A stretch of DNA of 8,450 bases from Pseudomonadota bacterium (GTDB lineage Bacteria > Pseudomonadota > Gammaproteobacteria > Xanthomonadales > Xanthomonadaceae): positions 1 to 8,450 of the forward strand of contig JAEXNZ010000228.1 in the NCBI GenBank assembly GCA_023439425.1, given 5' to 3'. The notes beneath the pieces were generated by a model that was not told where the DNA came from, did no database searches, and saw only the letters and a program-made list of their open reading frames with translations. Shown in pieces: positions 1-5,700 of the stretch (positions are counted from its first letter, which is position 1; the number at the start of each line of letters is the position of its first letter). The position numbers and the translations under genes were made by a program.

Positions 1-71
1 CGACCGGCCGGCGGACGCGTTTCAGACACAACGGATTTGACGCGCATGGCGCATCACCCCGCATATCCCGC

Positions 72-94
72 GTAGGGACGGGCCATGCCCGTCC
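72..94 (+). repeat. SMAG/REP element (GTAG stem-loop)
   Basis: GTAG at 72-75 is followed by a perfect 8-bp stem, 76-83 pairing with 87-94, around a CAT loop. GTAG at the base of a short hairpin is the signature of Stenotrophomonas SMAG/REP elements. It lies just beyond the 3' end of the minus-strand lipoprotein gene, where such elements commonly sit and may stabilise or end the transcript. The rest of 1-147 shows no gene. Confidence 0.8.
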
Positions 95-117
95 GCTCTT
101 CGTTCCGACGTCATGAA

Positions 118-140
118 CGCCTGACGCGCAGCTTCAGGCG
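118..140 (-). terminator. Possible stem-loop terminator of the DUF3829 gene
   Basis: CGCCTGA at 118-124 pairs perfectly with TCAGGCG at 134-140 around a 9-base loop. It begins 7 bases past the stop codon of the minus-strand gene ending at 148. There is no U-tract, so it is not a classical intrinsic terminator. Together with the REP hairpin at 72-94 it could protect the 3' end or pause polymerase. Confidence 0.35.
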
Positions 141-147
141 CGCCGCC

Positions 148-1122
148 TTACAGCTGGTTGCTGCGCTGAACCAGGTCGTTGTAGGTGTTCAACAGCTTGC
201 TCGGCGAACCGCCCGGTGCCAGCGTCGGATTGTCCATCCACTGGATCTCCAGCTTGCTGTACGGCTTCTTGTCGCGCACGCGGGCCACACGCTCCTTGGC
301 CTGGCGACGGAAGGTCTCGGCCGACATCTCGAACGTGCTCCAACCGGCGTTGTTCTGCTCCGGCTTGACCTTGGCGTGCGCCTCGTCAGACAGCGCATTG
401 AACGCGGCCACACGCTTCTCGCCTTCCGCGACGTCGAAGGTGTCCTCGCTCATGAAATCGACCAGCGACTTGGCTTCCAGCATCATCGACAGACGGTAGA
501 ACTCCATCGTGCGCCCTTCAGCTTTCTCCAGCGCGGCCAGCTGTTCACGCTGGGCCTGGTCGTTCTGCTTTTCCAGCTCTTCGCTGAAGGTTTCGCTGGA
601 CGCGGCAAATGCGCCCCACGCCGTCATCAGCGGGGCGTGCATCTGCTTGCCCTTGGCGAAGTTGTCGTCCTCGAAGTCCTCGCGGCTGTAGTAGTCGTGA
701 GCCTCCTTGGCCAACGGCTCCAATGCGTGCAGCTGGGCCAGATAGTCCTTGGCCGCGGCATCCAGCGCCGGCAGCTTCGGCTCAGCGGCCAGCGCGCGGG
801 TCACCGCCTCATCGCACTTCTTCAGCCCATAGGTGTCCACCGGACGCGGACCGTAACCGCGCTGTTCCTTGCCGGTCGGGCCCGCTTCGGGGTCCTTCAT
901 CCAGCCGGTGTAGGTGTCGATACTGCGATGCTGGTCGGCATCGATGGCGTTGTAGCAGTCAATGTAGTCATTGAGCTTGACCGTCAGCGCCTGCTGCGCG
1001 TCCAGCTGTTCAGTGGCGGCCGCTGCCTCGGCCTTGGCCGGATCGGCCGACTTGTTGCCACAGGCACTCAGGGCCAGGGCGATCGAAACGGCCATCGTGG
1101 CCGTGCGTACTGCGTGCTTCAT
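148..1122 (-). CDS. YiiG/DUF3829 family lipoprotein
   Basis: This encodes a 324-residue protein of the DUF3829 (YiiG-like) family; the biochemical role of the family is unknown to me. The N-terminus has a basic start, a hydrophobic stretch (about residues 8-20) and a lipobox L18-S19-A20-C21. Gly follows the Cys rather than Asp, so an outer-membrane lipoprotein facing the periplasm is expected. Family-like features follow: LNDYIDCYN near residues 45-53, a GPTGKEQRGYG segment, and YYSREDFEDDNFAKGK in the middle; the remainder is mostly charged helix. The ATG at 1122 is chosen because GGAGAGG lies just upstream and the signal peptide begins there. Open frame continues upstream to 1326, but it runs through a REP and lacks coding character. 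The gene stands alone, with a -10-like TAGAAT and a LacI-type palindrome upstream. The family call is made from memory of its pattern. Confidence 0.9.
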   Translation of the reverse strand: MKHAVRTATMAVSIALALSACGNKSADPAKAEAAAATEQLDAQQALTVKLNDYIDCYNAIDADQHRSIDTYTGWMKDPEAGPTGKEQRGYGPRPVDTYGLKKCDEAVTRALAAEPKLPALDAAAKDYLAQLHALEPLAKEAHDYYSREDFEDDNFAKGKQMHAPLMTAWGAFAASSETFSEELEKQNDQAQREQLAALEKAEGRTMEFYRLSMMLEAKSLVDFMSEDTFDVAEGEKRVAAFNALSDEAHAKVKPEQNNAGWSTFEMSAETFRRQAKERVARVRDKKPYSKLEIQWMDNPTLAPGGSPSKLLNTYNDLVQRSNQL

Positions 1123-1137
1123 CCAACCTCTCCGTGT

Positions 1138-1151
1138 TGAAAACGTTTCCA
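1138..1151. promoter_or_regulatory. LacI-family-like operator palindrome
   Basis: TGAAAACGTTTCCA is a near-perfect palindrome (6 of 7 pairs) centred on CG at 1144-1145. This is the architecture of LacI/GalR-family operators, which share a central AACGTT. It lies between the putative -10 box (1160-1165) and the ribosome binding site of the DUF3829 lipoprotein gene, so a bound repressor would block initiation. No LacI-family regulator is encoded in the window. Similarity to a general operator pattern is what is seen; the regulation is inferred. Confidence 0.4.
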
Positions 1152-1159
1152 GAGAGCGG

Positions 1160-1165
1160 ATTCTA
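1160..1165 (-). promoter_or_regulatory. Putative -10 box of the DUF3829 gene
   Basis: On the minus strand this reads TAGAAT, five of six matches to TATAAT. Transcription would start near 1153 and give a leader of about 30 bases before the ATG at 1122. The -35 region would fall inside the REP stem at 1172-1194 and shows no good match, so an activator or a weak promoter is possible. Confidence 0.35.
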
Positions 1166-1171
1166 TCAGAC

Positions 1172-1194
1172 GTAGAGCCACGCCCTGCGTGGCT
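1172..1194 (+). repeat. SMAG/REP element, left copy of a pair
   Basis: GTAG at 1172-1175 is followed by a perfect 8-bp stem (1176-1183 with 1187-1194) and a CCT loop. The stem is almost the same sequence as the inverted copy at 1320-1344, so the two form a tail-to-tail pair with GTAG on the outer ends. Confidence 0.85.
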
Positions 1195-1319
1195 GCTCTC
1201 GGCTCCGGCGTCATCAATGCCAGACATACCGCTTCGGCCGGGTCCAAACGCCGGACTCCGTGGCCCGCGCGGAACGACGGTGTGCTCGTGTTCGTGTGCA
1301 TGCGTCGCGCCTTGCCCGG

Positions 1320-1344
1320 GTACCACGCAGGGCGTGGCACCTAC
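1320..1344 (-). repeat. SMAG/REP element, right copy of a pair
   Basis: Read on the minus strand, GTAG (1344-1341) is followed by a 9-bp stem, 1332-1340 with 1320-1328, containing one G-T pair and the loop CCT. It shares the core CCACGC-CCT-GCGTGG with the element at 1172-1194 in opposite orientation. Confidence 0.85.
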
Positions 1345-1346
1345 GA

Positions 1347-1403
1347 TCAGTCGAGGAACAAATCCCGCAACTGCGGCCGCGCGGGGCCCACCGCGCAGCC
1401 GCT
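1347..1403 (-). pseudogene. Remnant of an SDR gene 3' end
   Basis: On the minus strand this encodes 18 residues and a stop, SGCAVGPARPQLRDLFLD. They align without gaps to the C-terminus of the SDR encoded at 2276-3094, SGYAVDASRPLLPDLFLD, with 12 of 18 identical. At the DNA level, 1347-1407 and 2276-2336 match at about 47 of 61 positions in the same orientation. Homology stops abruptly just upstream (reading on the minus strand), where the sequence becomes unrelated and less GC-rich. It is therefore a fragment of a related dehydrogenase gene or a partial duplication, not a working gene. Confidence 0.6.
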
Positions 1404-1509
1404 GAAGGCTGGCTTACAGCTGCTGTGGCATCGCGCGAGGGATTCGTGGAAGCGCACGATCTTCCAGCCGATCAGACTCACCGGCTCCGTCCTGGATAAA
1501 GCACGCCCT

Positions 1510-1998
1510 ATGATCCCAAAGAACCTGCCGCCCGCCATTCCACCGATTGAAAGAGCACGAGAATCACTCGCCGCTACAGTCACCGCAGCTAACGGCATCG
1601 CTCCTACGCCAAACTTGATCTGCAACGCTCCTATTTCCGCATTGCCTGCCGTCAATTTCAAACTTGAGAACTCCGCACAGCTCCACATGCGAGAACTGAA
1701 ATCTGTAATTGACCAGCGGATGCACTCGATGGATGTGCGGGAGGCAAAAGTGCGCGACCACATTCAAGAGCAGCGTGGAAACGCATCGGTCTTCTGCGGG
1801 CCCGCTGAGCGCGGGGCATGGCGTAACGCGGAGCAGTCAGCAAAAGACCACCAAGCCGCCAAGGTCGTGGATATTTCGCGCGAACTGCCGTTTGAGGCGC
1901 ACTCGGCCGCAATTTCCATAAGCAACGAAGCCACGATCAAGATGAACATACTTGACGTGATCAACACCCGCGACCGGATTTTTGTCAAAGACCTCTGA
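1510..1998 (+). CDS. Hypothetical protein, unrecognised
   Basis: This is an open frame of 162 residues from the ATG at 1510. I do not recognise the family. The N-terminal third is rich in Pro and Ala. A charged, probably helical stretch follows at about residues 59-92, including MDVREAKVRDHIQEQR. A mixed C-terminus ends NTRDRIFVKDL. There is no signal peptide or membrane segment. Base composition is visibly lower in GC than the flanking genes, which suggests acquired DNA. The start is weak: no clear ribosome binding site precedes 1510, and open frame continues upstream through the REP pair. The stop is followed 12 bases later by a REP hairpin that could close the transcript. It could be a real accessory gene, a fragment of a larger one, or a chance open frame. 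Confidence 0.4.
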   Translation: MIPKNLPPAIPPIERARESLAATVTAANGIAPTPNLICNAPISALPAVNFKLENSAQLHMRELKSVIDQRMHSMDVREAKVRDHIQEQRGNASVFCGPAERGAWRNAEQSAKDHQAAKVVDISRELPFEAHSAAISISNEATIKMNILDVINTRDRIFVKDL

Positions 1999-2010
1999 CC
2001 GGCGCGCCGT

Positions 2011-2038
2011 TCGGGTCGGCAATGCCGGCCCGAGCTAC
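2011..2038 (-). repeat. SMAG/REP element between convergent genes
   Basis: On the minus strand GTAG (2038-2035) is followed one base later by a 10-bp stem, 2024-2033 with 2011-2020, with one mismatch and an ATT/AAT loop. It lies between the convergent ends of the ORF stopping at 1998 and the membrane-protein gene stopping at 2057, and may act as a two-way 3' boundary. Confidence 0.8.
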
Positions 2039-2056
2039 GCCTGTCGGCGACTGCAT

Positions 2057-2272
2057 TCACACGCCGTAGAGAAAATCGCAGAACTCTTTCCAAAGCCGGG
2101 TCGCCCTACCTCGTGCCCCTCGCCCGAACAGGGCAGCTACGGTAGCAATGAGCGCGCATAGCAGCAGTACAGCGCCTGCGAGCAACCCAACCCAGCCCGG
2201 CAGGAAGTAGCAGCTCCATACGCCCAGCGCGATCATAATGATGACCAGCAGCGCATGACGAATGGGTCCCAT
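2057..2272 (-). CDS. Small two-helix inner-membrane protein
   Basis: This encodes a 71-residue protein with two hydrophobic segments, about residues 7-24 and 27-49, separated by a short turn containing Pro25-Gly26. A basic tail (RGARGRATRLWKEF) follows, which by the positive-inside rule should be cytoplasmic, with both termini inside. No family is recognised. The ATG at 2272 lies 3 bases after the stop of the upstream SDR gene, so the two are almost certainly co-transcribed. GGATTGAGAC, which overlaps the SDR stop, could serve as the ribosome binding site. No catalytic motifs are visible. The coupling to the SDR suggests a shared transcript, not necessarily a shared function. Confidence 0.7.
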   Translation of the reverse strand: MGPIRHALLVIIMIALGVWSCYFLPGWVGLLAGAVLLLCALIATVAALFGRGARGRATRLWKEFCDFLYGV

Positions 2273-2275
2273 GTC

Positions 2276-3094
2276 TCAATCCAGGAACAGATCCGGCAAC
2301 AGCGGCCGTGACGCATCCACCGCGTAACCGCTGAGGTCAGTGACGCCCGCCTCAGCCAGTACTTCATCGTCCAGCAGGAAGTTGCCGTGGAAGCCGGCCG
2401 CCTCGCGAGTCAGCACCGCATACGCCGCATCCGCCATGATCTGCGGCGTACGGCAACCGGCAGCGTCCACGCCCGGAATCATGTTGATCGCATCGGTGGC
2501 GATCACCGTACGCGGCCACAGTGCATTCACCGCCACGCCCTGGGGGCCGAACTCGGCGGCCAGGCCCAGGGTGACGAAGCTCATGCCCATCTTGGCCAGG
2601 GTGTAGCCGGTGTGCGGGCCCCACCACTTCGGGTTGAGGCTGGGCGGCGGGGCCAGGGTGAGAATGTGCGGGTTCGCCGCCTGCAGCAGGTGCGGCAGAC
2701 AGGCCTGCGCGCACAGGAAGCTGCCGCGTGAATTGACCTGCTGCATCAGGTCGAAGCGCTTCATCGGCGTATCCAGCGTGCCGCGCAGCCAGATCGCACT
2801 GGCGTTGTTGACCAGGATGTCGATGCCGCCGAAGGTGTCCAAGGTGGCGGCGACTGCCGCGTGCACCTGGTCTTCTTCCCGGATGTCGCACTTCAGGGCA
2901 AGCCCCTGCCCACCGACCGCGTTCACGGCTTCGGCGGCGCTGTGGATGGTGCCGGGGAGCTTGGGGTTCGGGACCGACGACTTGGCCGCGATGGCGACGT
3001 TGGCCCCTTCTCGCGCGGCGCGCAGCGCGATGGCCAGGCCGATGCCGCGCGAGGCACCGGTGATGAACAGGGTTTTACCTTGCAGGGTCGTCAT
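2276..3094 (-). CDS. HSDL2-like short-chain dehydrogenase/reductase
   Basis: This encodes a 272-residue classical-type SDR, an NAD(P)-dependent oxidoreductase, probably cytosolic. The cofactor motif TGASRGIG is at residues 12-19, Asp70 sits in CDIRE, the NNAS motif is at 96-99, and the catalytic YTLAK is at Y164 and K168. The block NPKWWGPHTGYTLAKMGMS and the later VNALWPRTVIAT resemble the hydroxysteroid dehydrogenase-like 2 (HSDL2) group; the substrate is unknown. The strand before the active site reads LTLAPPPS: as I remember HSDL2 proteins, Ser occupies the position of Ala148. Ser152, 12 residues before the Tyr, could substitute. The ATG at 3094 opens directly on the Rossmann fold; no strong ribosome binding site precedes it. 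CATAAT at 3126-3131 (minus strand) is a possible -10. The membrane-protein gene follows 3 bases after the stop. Confidence 0.92.
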   Translation of the reverse strand: MTTLQGKTLFITGASRGIGLAIALRAAREGANVAIAAKSSVPNPKLPGTIHSAAEAVNAVGGQGLALKCDIREEDQVHAAVAATLDTFGGIDILVNNASAIWLRGTLDTPMKRFDLMQQVNSRGSFLCAQACLPHLLQAANPHILTLAPPPSLNPKWWGPHTGYTLAKMGMSFVTLGLAAEFGPQGVAVNALWPRTVIATDAINMIPGVDAAGCRTPQIMADAAYAVLTREAAGFHGNFLLDDEVLAEAGVTDLSGYAVDASRPLLPDLFLD

Positions 3095-3294
3095 ATGAGG
3101 GGCCGAAGAGCGAATGTAGAACCGGATTATGCGCGCTACGTGCGTGAATTCGACAGACCCCGATGCTGCGCTGCTTGCCGACGAAACACGACATTAACGA
3201 CATTTCCGAGGTCATGCTTGGTGGAATGACGCGACGCGACACCCGGGTCCCTGCGCTACAGTGCATTGACCATGTAACACATAGGAGCAGCGTC

Positions 3295-3579
3295 ATGATG
3301 CGCGAGTTCGTGCAACAACAGAAGGAGGCCGCCAAGCATGACGCCGGGTTCCGCCGCCAGGTGAGGATCGGCCTGGATTCGGCCAACTCCGGCAATCTGA
3401 TCCCAGCAGCCGAAGTCCAAGCCAGGTTTGCAGCCAAGCGGGCAGCCACACGCCGCCGGCTTGTCGTTCAACCCGATCTTGGCATGTCAGCAGCACCTCA
3501 ATCTCCCTCTCGCCCGCCTGATACAGAACAAGGACGATCCGACTCAATCTTTGCGATTGCCCGCTGGATTTCCTCGTAA
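3295..3579 (+). CDS. Orphan RelB/ParD-like antitoxin, altered C-terminus
   Basis: The first 55 or so of 94 residues look like a type II addiction-module antitoxin: a helical, charged start (MMREFVQQQKEAAKHDAGF), then QVRIGLDSANSGNLIPAAEV, matching the usual 'GL-(x)-A-x-G-x-(hydrophobic)-P-x-x-E-V' linker, and a basic tail RFAAKRAATRRRL. Such proteins neutralise a RelE/ParE-type toxin and repress their own promoter. An AGGAG seven bases upstream supports the start at 3295; a second ATG follows directly. After about residue 60 the frame looks non-native, and its last 82 bases are antisense to the 3' end of the exported-protein gene at 3498. No toxin gene follows. I infer that the module was cut by the event that placed the 3498-6168 cluster here. 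The antitoxin call rests on pattern only. Confidence 0.6.
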   Translation: MMREFVQQQKEAAKHDAGFRRQVRIGLDSANSGNLIPAAEVQARFAAKRAATRRRLVVQPDLGMSAAPQSPSRPPDTEQGRSDSIFAIARWISS

Positions 3580-4178
3580 GGGCTCACCGCAGGAGAAATG
3601 GTAATCCAGTCGGAATCAGACCCTACCGGCGTTGCTTCTGAAAGAGCCAAGCGCAGATCCGGAAGAGCCGATTTCGCGCGACAAGACACTGCTGATAGCC
3701 CTAACCCGCCATAGAACCTGCCAACCTCACCATCAAGTCTGAGAATCTCGGCAATGAGCGCCACCGAGAAGTCATTGAGCTTCTCCACCTCATCCGGCTC
3801 CGCCTTCGAAAGCCGATCTACCAACTGCCTCATATGATTCGCCCGGTTGTTGCTCGTGCGAGATTGCACAATCAACTGGTGGGCTGACTGAACATCAGCG
3901 TTCAGATCACCACCGCCCGCGTGTGACTGAGGACACGCCGGCCGCGTCTCAAGCTCCTCTACAACCGATGTCAACGAGCCATAAGTGCTCGTCGGTGGAT
4001 AAAGCCGTAGATGCCCCAGAGGCACGGAGTCATCGTTGAGCTGGGACAAGGGCTTCCTGAGCGATGGAACGGCCAACTGGGCCTCACGACCCGTGAGGGA
4101 CCTTTCGTCGGATTGAACCGGTTGGCAGGCCATCACAGCGAGGACGAACGCACCAACGAAGCGCAATTTCACAGTCAT
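3498..4178 (-). CDS. Exported protein, paralogue of the 5701-6168 product
   Basis: This encodes a 226-residue protein of no family I recognise. Residues 1-18 look like an export signal with a weak lipobox (VMA-C18), so a periplasmic protein or lipoprotein is likely. A low-complexity N-terminal part follows, with no counterpart in the paralogue. Residues 117-217 align without gaps to residues 48-148 of the protein encoded at 5701-6168, with 39 of 101 identical. The shared core includes RLS-x-A-x-PD, DG-x-(hydrophobic)-GR, CRA-x-x-ALP-x-LR and SPY. The segment around residues 149-182 resembles a HEAT-type helical repeat. Cys166 and Cys217 are conserved with the same spacing and could form a disulfide. 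The ATG at 4178 is preferred over that at 4214, which overlaps the upstream gene and lacks a signal peptide; GAGAAGG directly precedes 4178. It is the last gene of the cluster. Confidence 0.8.
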   Translation of the reverse strand: MTVKLRFVGAFVLAVMACQPVQSDERSLTGREAQLAVPSLRKPLSQLNDDSVPLGHLRLYPPTSTYGSLTSVVEELETRPACPQSHAGGGDLNADVQSAHQLIVQSRTSNNRANHMRQLVDRLSKAEPDEVEKLNDFSVALIAEILRLDGEVGRFYGGLGLSAVSCRAKSALPDLRLALSEATPVGSDSDWITISPAVSPYEEIQRAIAKIESDRPCSVSGGREGD

Positions 4179-4203
4179 CCTTCTCGCCCCCCGATCCTGC
4201 GAA

Positions 4204-4569
4204 CTACTCCTCATACAGCACGCTCGCTTCTTCGCCTTTCGCGAGCCGCTCTACCGCCGAGAATGAATCCACCACCATGACGGAGTAGGTCAGCTCGATT
4301 CCCCCATCCAGCGGGCTCTTTTCCTTTCCACTATCCACCTGGGCTTCAATCAGCTTGCGGATGCCCGCAAAGTGATAGGTCGCCTTGTTTCCGTCCACTT
4401 CAAGGTGACCGTCCTCACTGGCAACCTCCTGCTTCCTGGCCAAGGCTTCGGCGTTCTCCCACGCGGATTCAGCGGTTTCGGACTGAATCAGGTAAACGTT
4501 CTCGTGCAGCCGGTAGGTCTGTTGCCCTTCGTACTTGAAATAGAAGATTGCATGCGCGCAGTACCACAT
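4204..4569 (-). CDS. DUF4288 family protein
   Basis: This encodes a 121-residue soluble protein that fits the DUF4288 pattern: an N-terminal strand MWYCAHAIFYFKYEG, then ENVYLIQSETAESAWENAEALA (a strand and helix at about residues 23-44), YHFAGIRKLIEAQ at about 65-77, and ELTYSVMVVDS at about 92-102. The function of the family is not known to me; members are small proteins often met in variable gene clusters. AAGGAG five bases before the ATG makes the start secure. The gene lies 21 bases after the Imm26 gene, and its stop precedes the next start by 25 bases, so it belongs to the same transcript. It has no signal peptide and should be cytoplasmic. A role in immunity or defence is inferred from the neighbours only. 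Confidence 0.8.
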   Translation of the reverse strand: MWYCAHAIFYFKYEGQQTYRLHENVYLIQSETAESAWENAEALARKQEVASEDGHLEVDGNKATYHFAGIRKLIEAQVDSGKEKSPLDGGIELTYSVMVVDSFSAVERLAKGEEASVLYEE

Positions 4570-4590
4570 GGAGGCTCCTTGGAGTGCTAC

Positions 4591-5106
4591 CTAAGCCTGG
4601 CTCGGCTGCGGAACCGGATAACGTCCGGAGTACACCAACCGGTCGAAAGGCTTCTTGTCCGGGGAGATCAGAAAGCTGTCCAGATAGTCAGGCAGATACC
4701 AGTCGTCCCATGCCTCCAGACCATAGAAGGCGTTCAGGAAGCTCTCGGCCAGTGCCGAACCATGTACCTTTCCGCCTATGAATCCATTGTGTCGAAACTG
4801 TTCATAAGGCTTCAGGTGTTCAAACTGACTGGCTGCTGCGTGCGAAACCACCCGCCAGCGGCTTGAGTTAAGCAGATCAACGGTCACGTGGACCACTGAA
4901 ATGATTGTATCGAGCGAAGGCTGGGGAAGGGCACTGCGCTCTGTCCACGCTTCCTTCCAGTCAAAGAACGCCACGGCGGCGCTGTTCAGCAGTTCGTACT
5001 CGTGCGCGATGACCTGGCCAAGGCCAAATTCCTCGTCCTGCAGGGGCAGCAGAAAAATGCTCCCAGCTTCCCAATGTTGCTTCTTCTTCCTTGGCATTTG
5101 AATCAT
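4591..5106 (-). CDS. Imm26 family immunity protein
   Basis: This encodes a 171-residue protein matching the Imm26 family of polymorphic-toxin immunity proteins, which as a class bind and neutralise a cognate secreted toxin. The N-terminus is KKKQHWEAGSIFLLPL (residues 7-22), then FGLGQV (27-32) and AVAFFDW (44-50). The most diagnostic part is the C-terminal block, GFIGGKVHGSALAESFLNAF at 108-127, then GLEAWDDWYLPDYLDSFL and SPDKKP. There is no signal peptide, so it acts in the cytoplasm. The ATG at 5106 overlaps the upstream stop as ATGA, a sign of translational coupling. An in-frame ATG at 5097 has AGGTGG at better spacing and would give 168 residues starting MPRKKK; either may be used. No toxin that it could counter is encoded within the window. 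Confidence 0.85.
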   Translation of the reverse strand: MIQMPRKKKQHWEAGSIFLLPLQDEEFGLGQVIAHEYELLNSAAVAFFDWKEAWTERSALPQPSLDTIISVVHVTVDLLNSSRWRVVSHAAASQFEHLKPYEQFRHNGFIGGKVHGSALAESFLNAFYGLEAWDDWYLPDYLDSFLISPDKKPFDRLVYSGRYPVPQPSQA

Positions 5107-5699
5107 CCACCTGATTTTCGGAATTCGTCTGATGTAGCTCTACTTGCCTCACCAAATTCAGTGCAGGCTTGGCCGAGCAGAGACTCAGATCTCAAGCGAC
5201 TCTCGATAACCGAGCGCACATAGTTTGAGCGCATGCTGGTGGCTTTCGAGCAACTGGAATGTAGCAGCATAGCCTCCGATCTCATCTCCCTTCCATTCGT
5301 TGCCAGAAATACGAAGAAGGCCGGCTCGAGGTATCCCGGATTCTTGAACGTGAATTCCCTGCAATCTTCAACGCTTAGATCCAGGGCAAGGTCAGCCCAT
5401 TCGATGTAGCGCCTCCAGAAGTCGAGAGCGGTCCAGCGATAGCGATCCTGGTGCGCCTGCGCCAACAGGTCATGCAACCGGTCAGCCGCTTCCGTGAATA
5501 CCTCATTGTTCAGGTCCGCCTCGGCAGCCATTCCGGGCTCGCATACCTGCCAGCAGAAGGTCATGTAGTCGGCGAGGAATTCAGCAGGCGCGTCTTCGCG
5601 CATCCGGGCGGCATAGAACGCCAGAGCTGATTCAGAGTGCTGTGGTTCGGAGCCCCAATCTCTCATTTGTAGATCATTCCTTTGCGCTTGAATCAGCAC
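5103..5699 (-). CDS. Hypothetical cluster protein, unrecognised
   Basis: This encodes a soluble protein of about 198 residues that I cannot place in a family. It looks mainly helical and acidic, with aromatic-rich stretches (AEFLADYMTFCWQVCEPG at about residues 39-56 and WTALDFWRRYIEWADLALDL at 89-108) and a strand-like YLEPAFFVFLATNG at 123-136. There is no signal peptide, membrane segment or clear catalytic motif. The start is uncertain. GTG at 5699, one base after the upstream stop and preceded by GCAGGA, is preferred. ATG at 5666 is possible, and a TTG at 5744 would overlap the upstream gene. The stop overlaps the ATG of the Imm26 gene (ATGA), so the two are probably translationally coupled. 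A second immunity-type role is only inferred from position. Confidence 0.7.
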   Translation of the reverse strand: MLIQAQRNDLQMRDWGSEPQHSESALAFYAARMREDAPAEFLADYMTFCWQVCEPGMAAEADLNNEVFTEAADRLHDLLAQAHQDRYRWTALDFWRRYIEWADLALDLSVEDCREFTFKNPGYLEPAFFVFLATNGREMRSEAMLLHSSCSKATSMRSNYVRSVIESRLRSESLLGQACTEFGEASRATSDEFRKSGG

Positions 5700-5700
5700 A

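Larger units (their letters stand above)
1195..1509. other. Gene-poor stretch with REP pair and SDR remnant
   Basis: No convincing gene is seen between the DUF3829 start (1122) and the ATG at 1510. The stretch holds the inter-REP spacer (1195-1319), the second REP (1320-1344), the SDR 3'-end remnant (1347-1403), and about 100 bases (1404-1509) in which I recognise nothing. Open frames cross it on both strands but run through the repeats without start signals. Confidence 0.6.

Noticed and set aside
85..1140. Plus-strand open frame of 351 codons
   Set aside because: It is antisense to the DUF3829 lipoprotein, begins inside a REP hairpin and shows no family features.
1404..1763. Minus-strand open frame continuing upstream from the SDR remnant
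   Set aside because: Only the last 18 residues resemble the SDR. The rest shows no similarity to it and has no convincing start, so the frame is not called as a gene.
3257..3262. TACAGT as a -10 box for the antitoxin-like gene
   Set aside because: No -35 match lies at 16-18 bases upstream, and the match to TATAAT is only partial.
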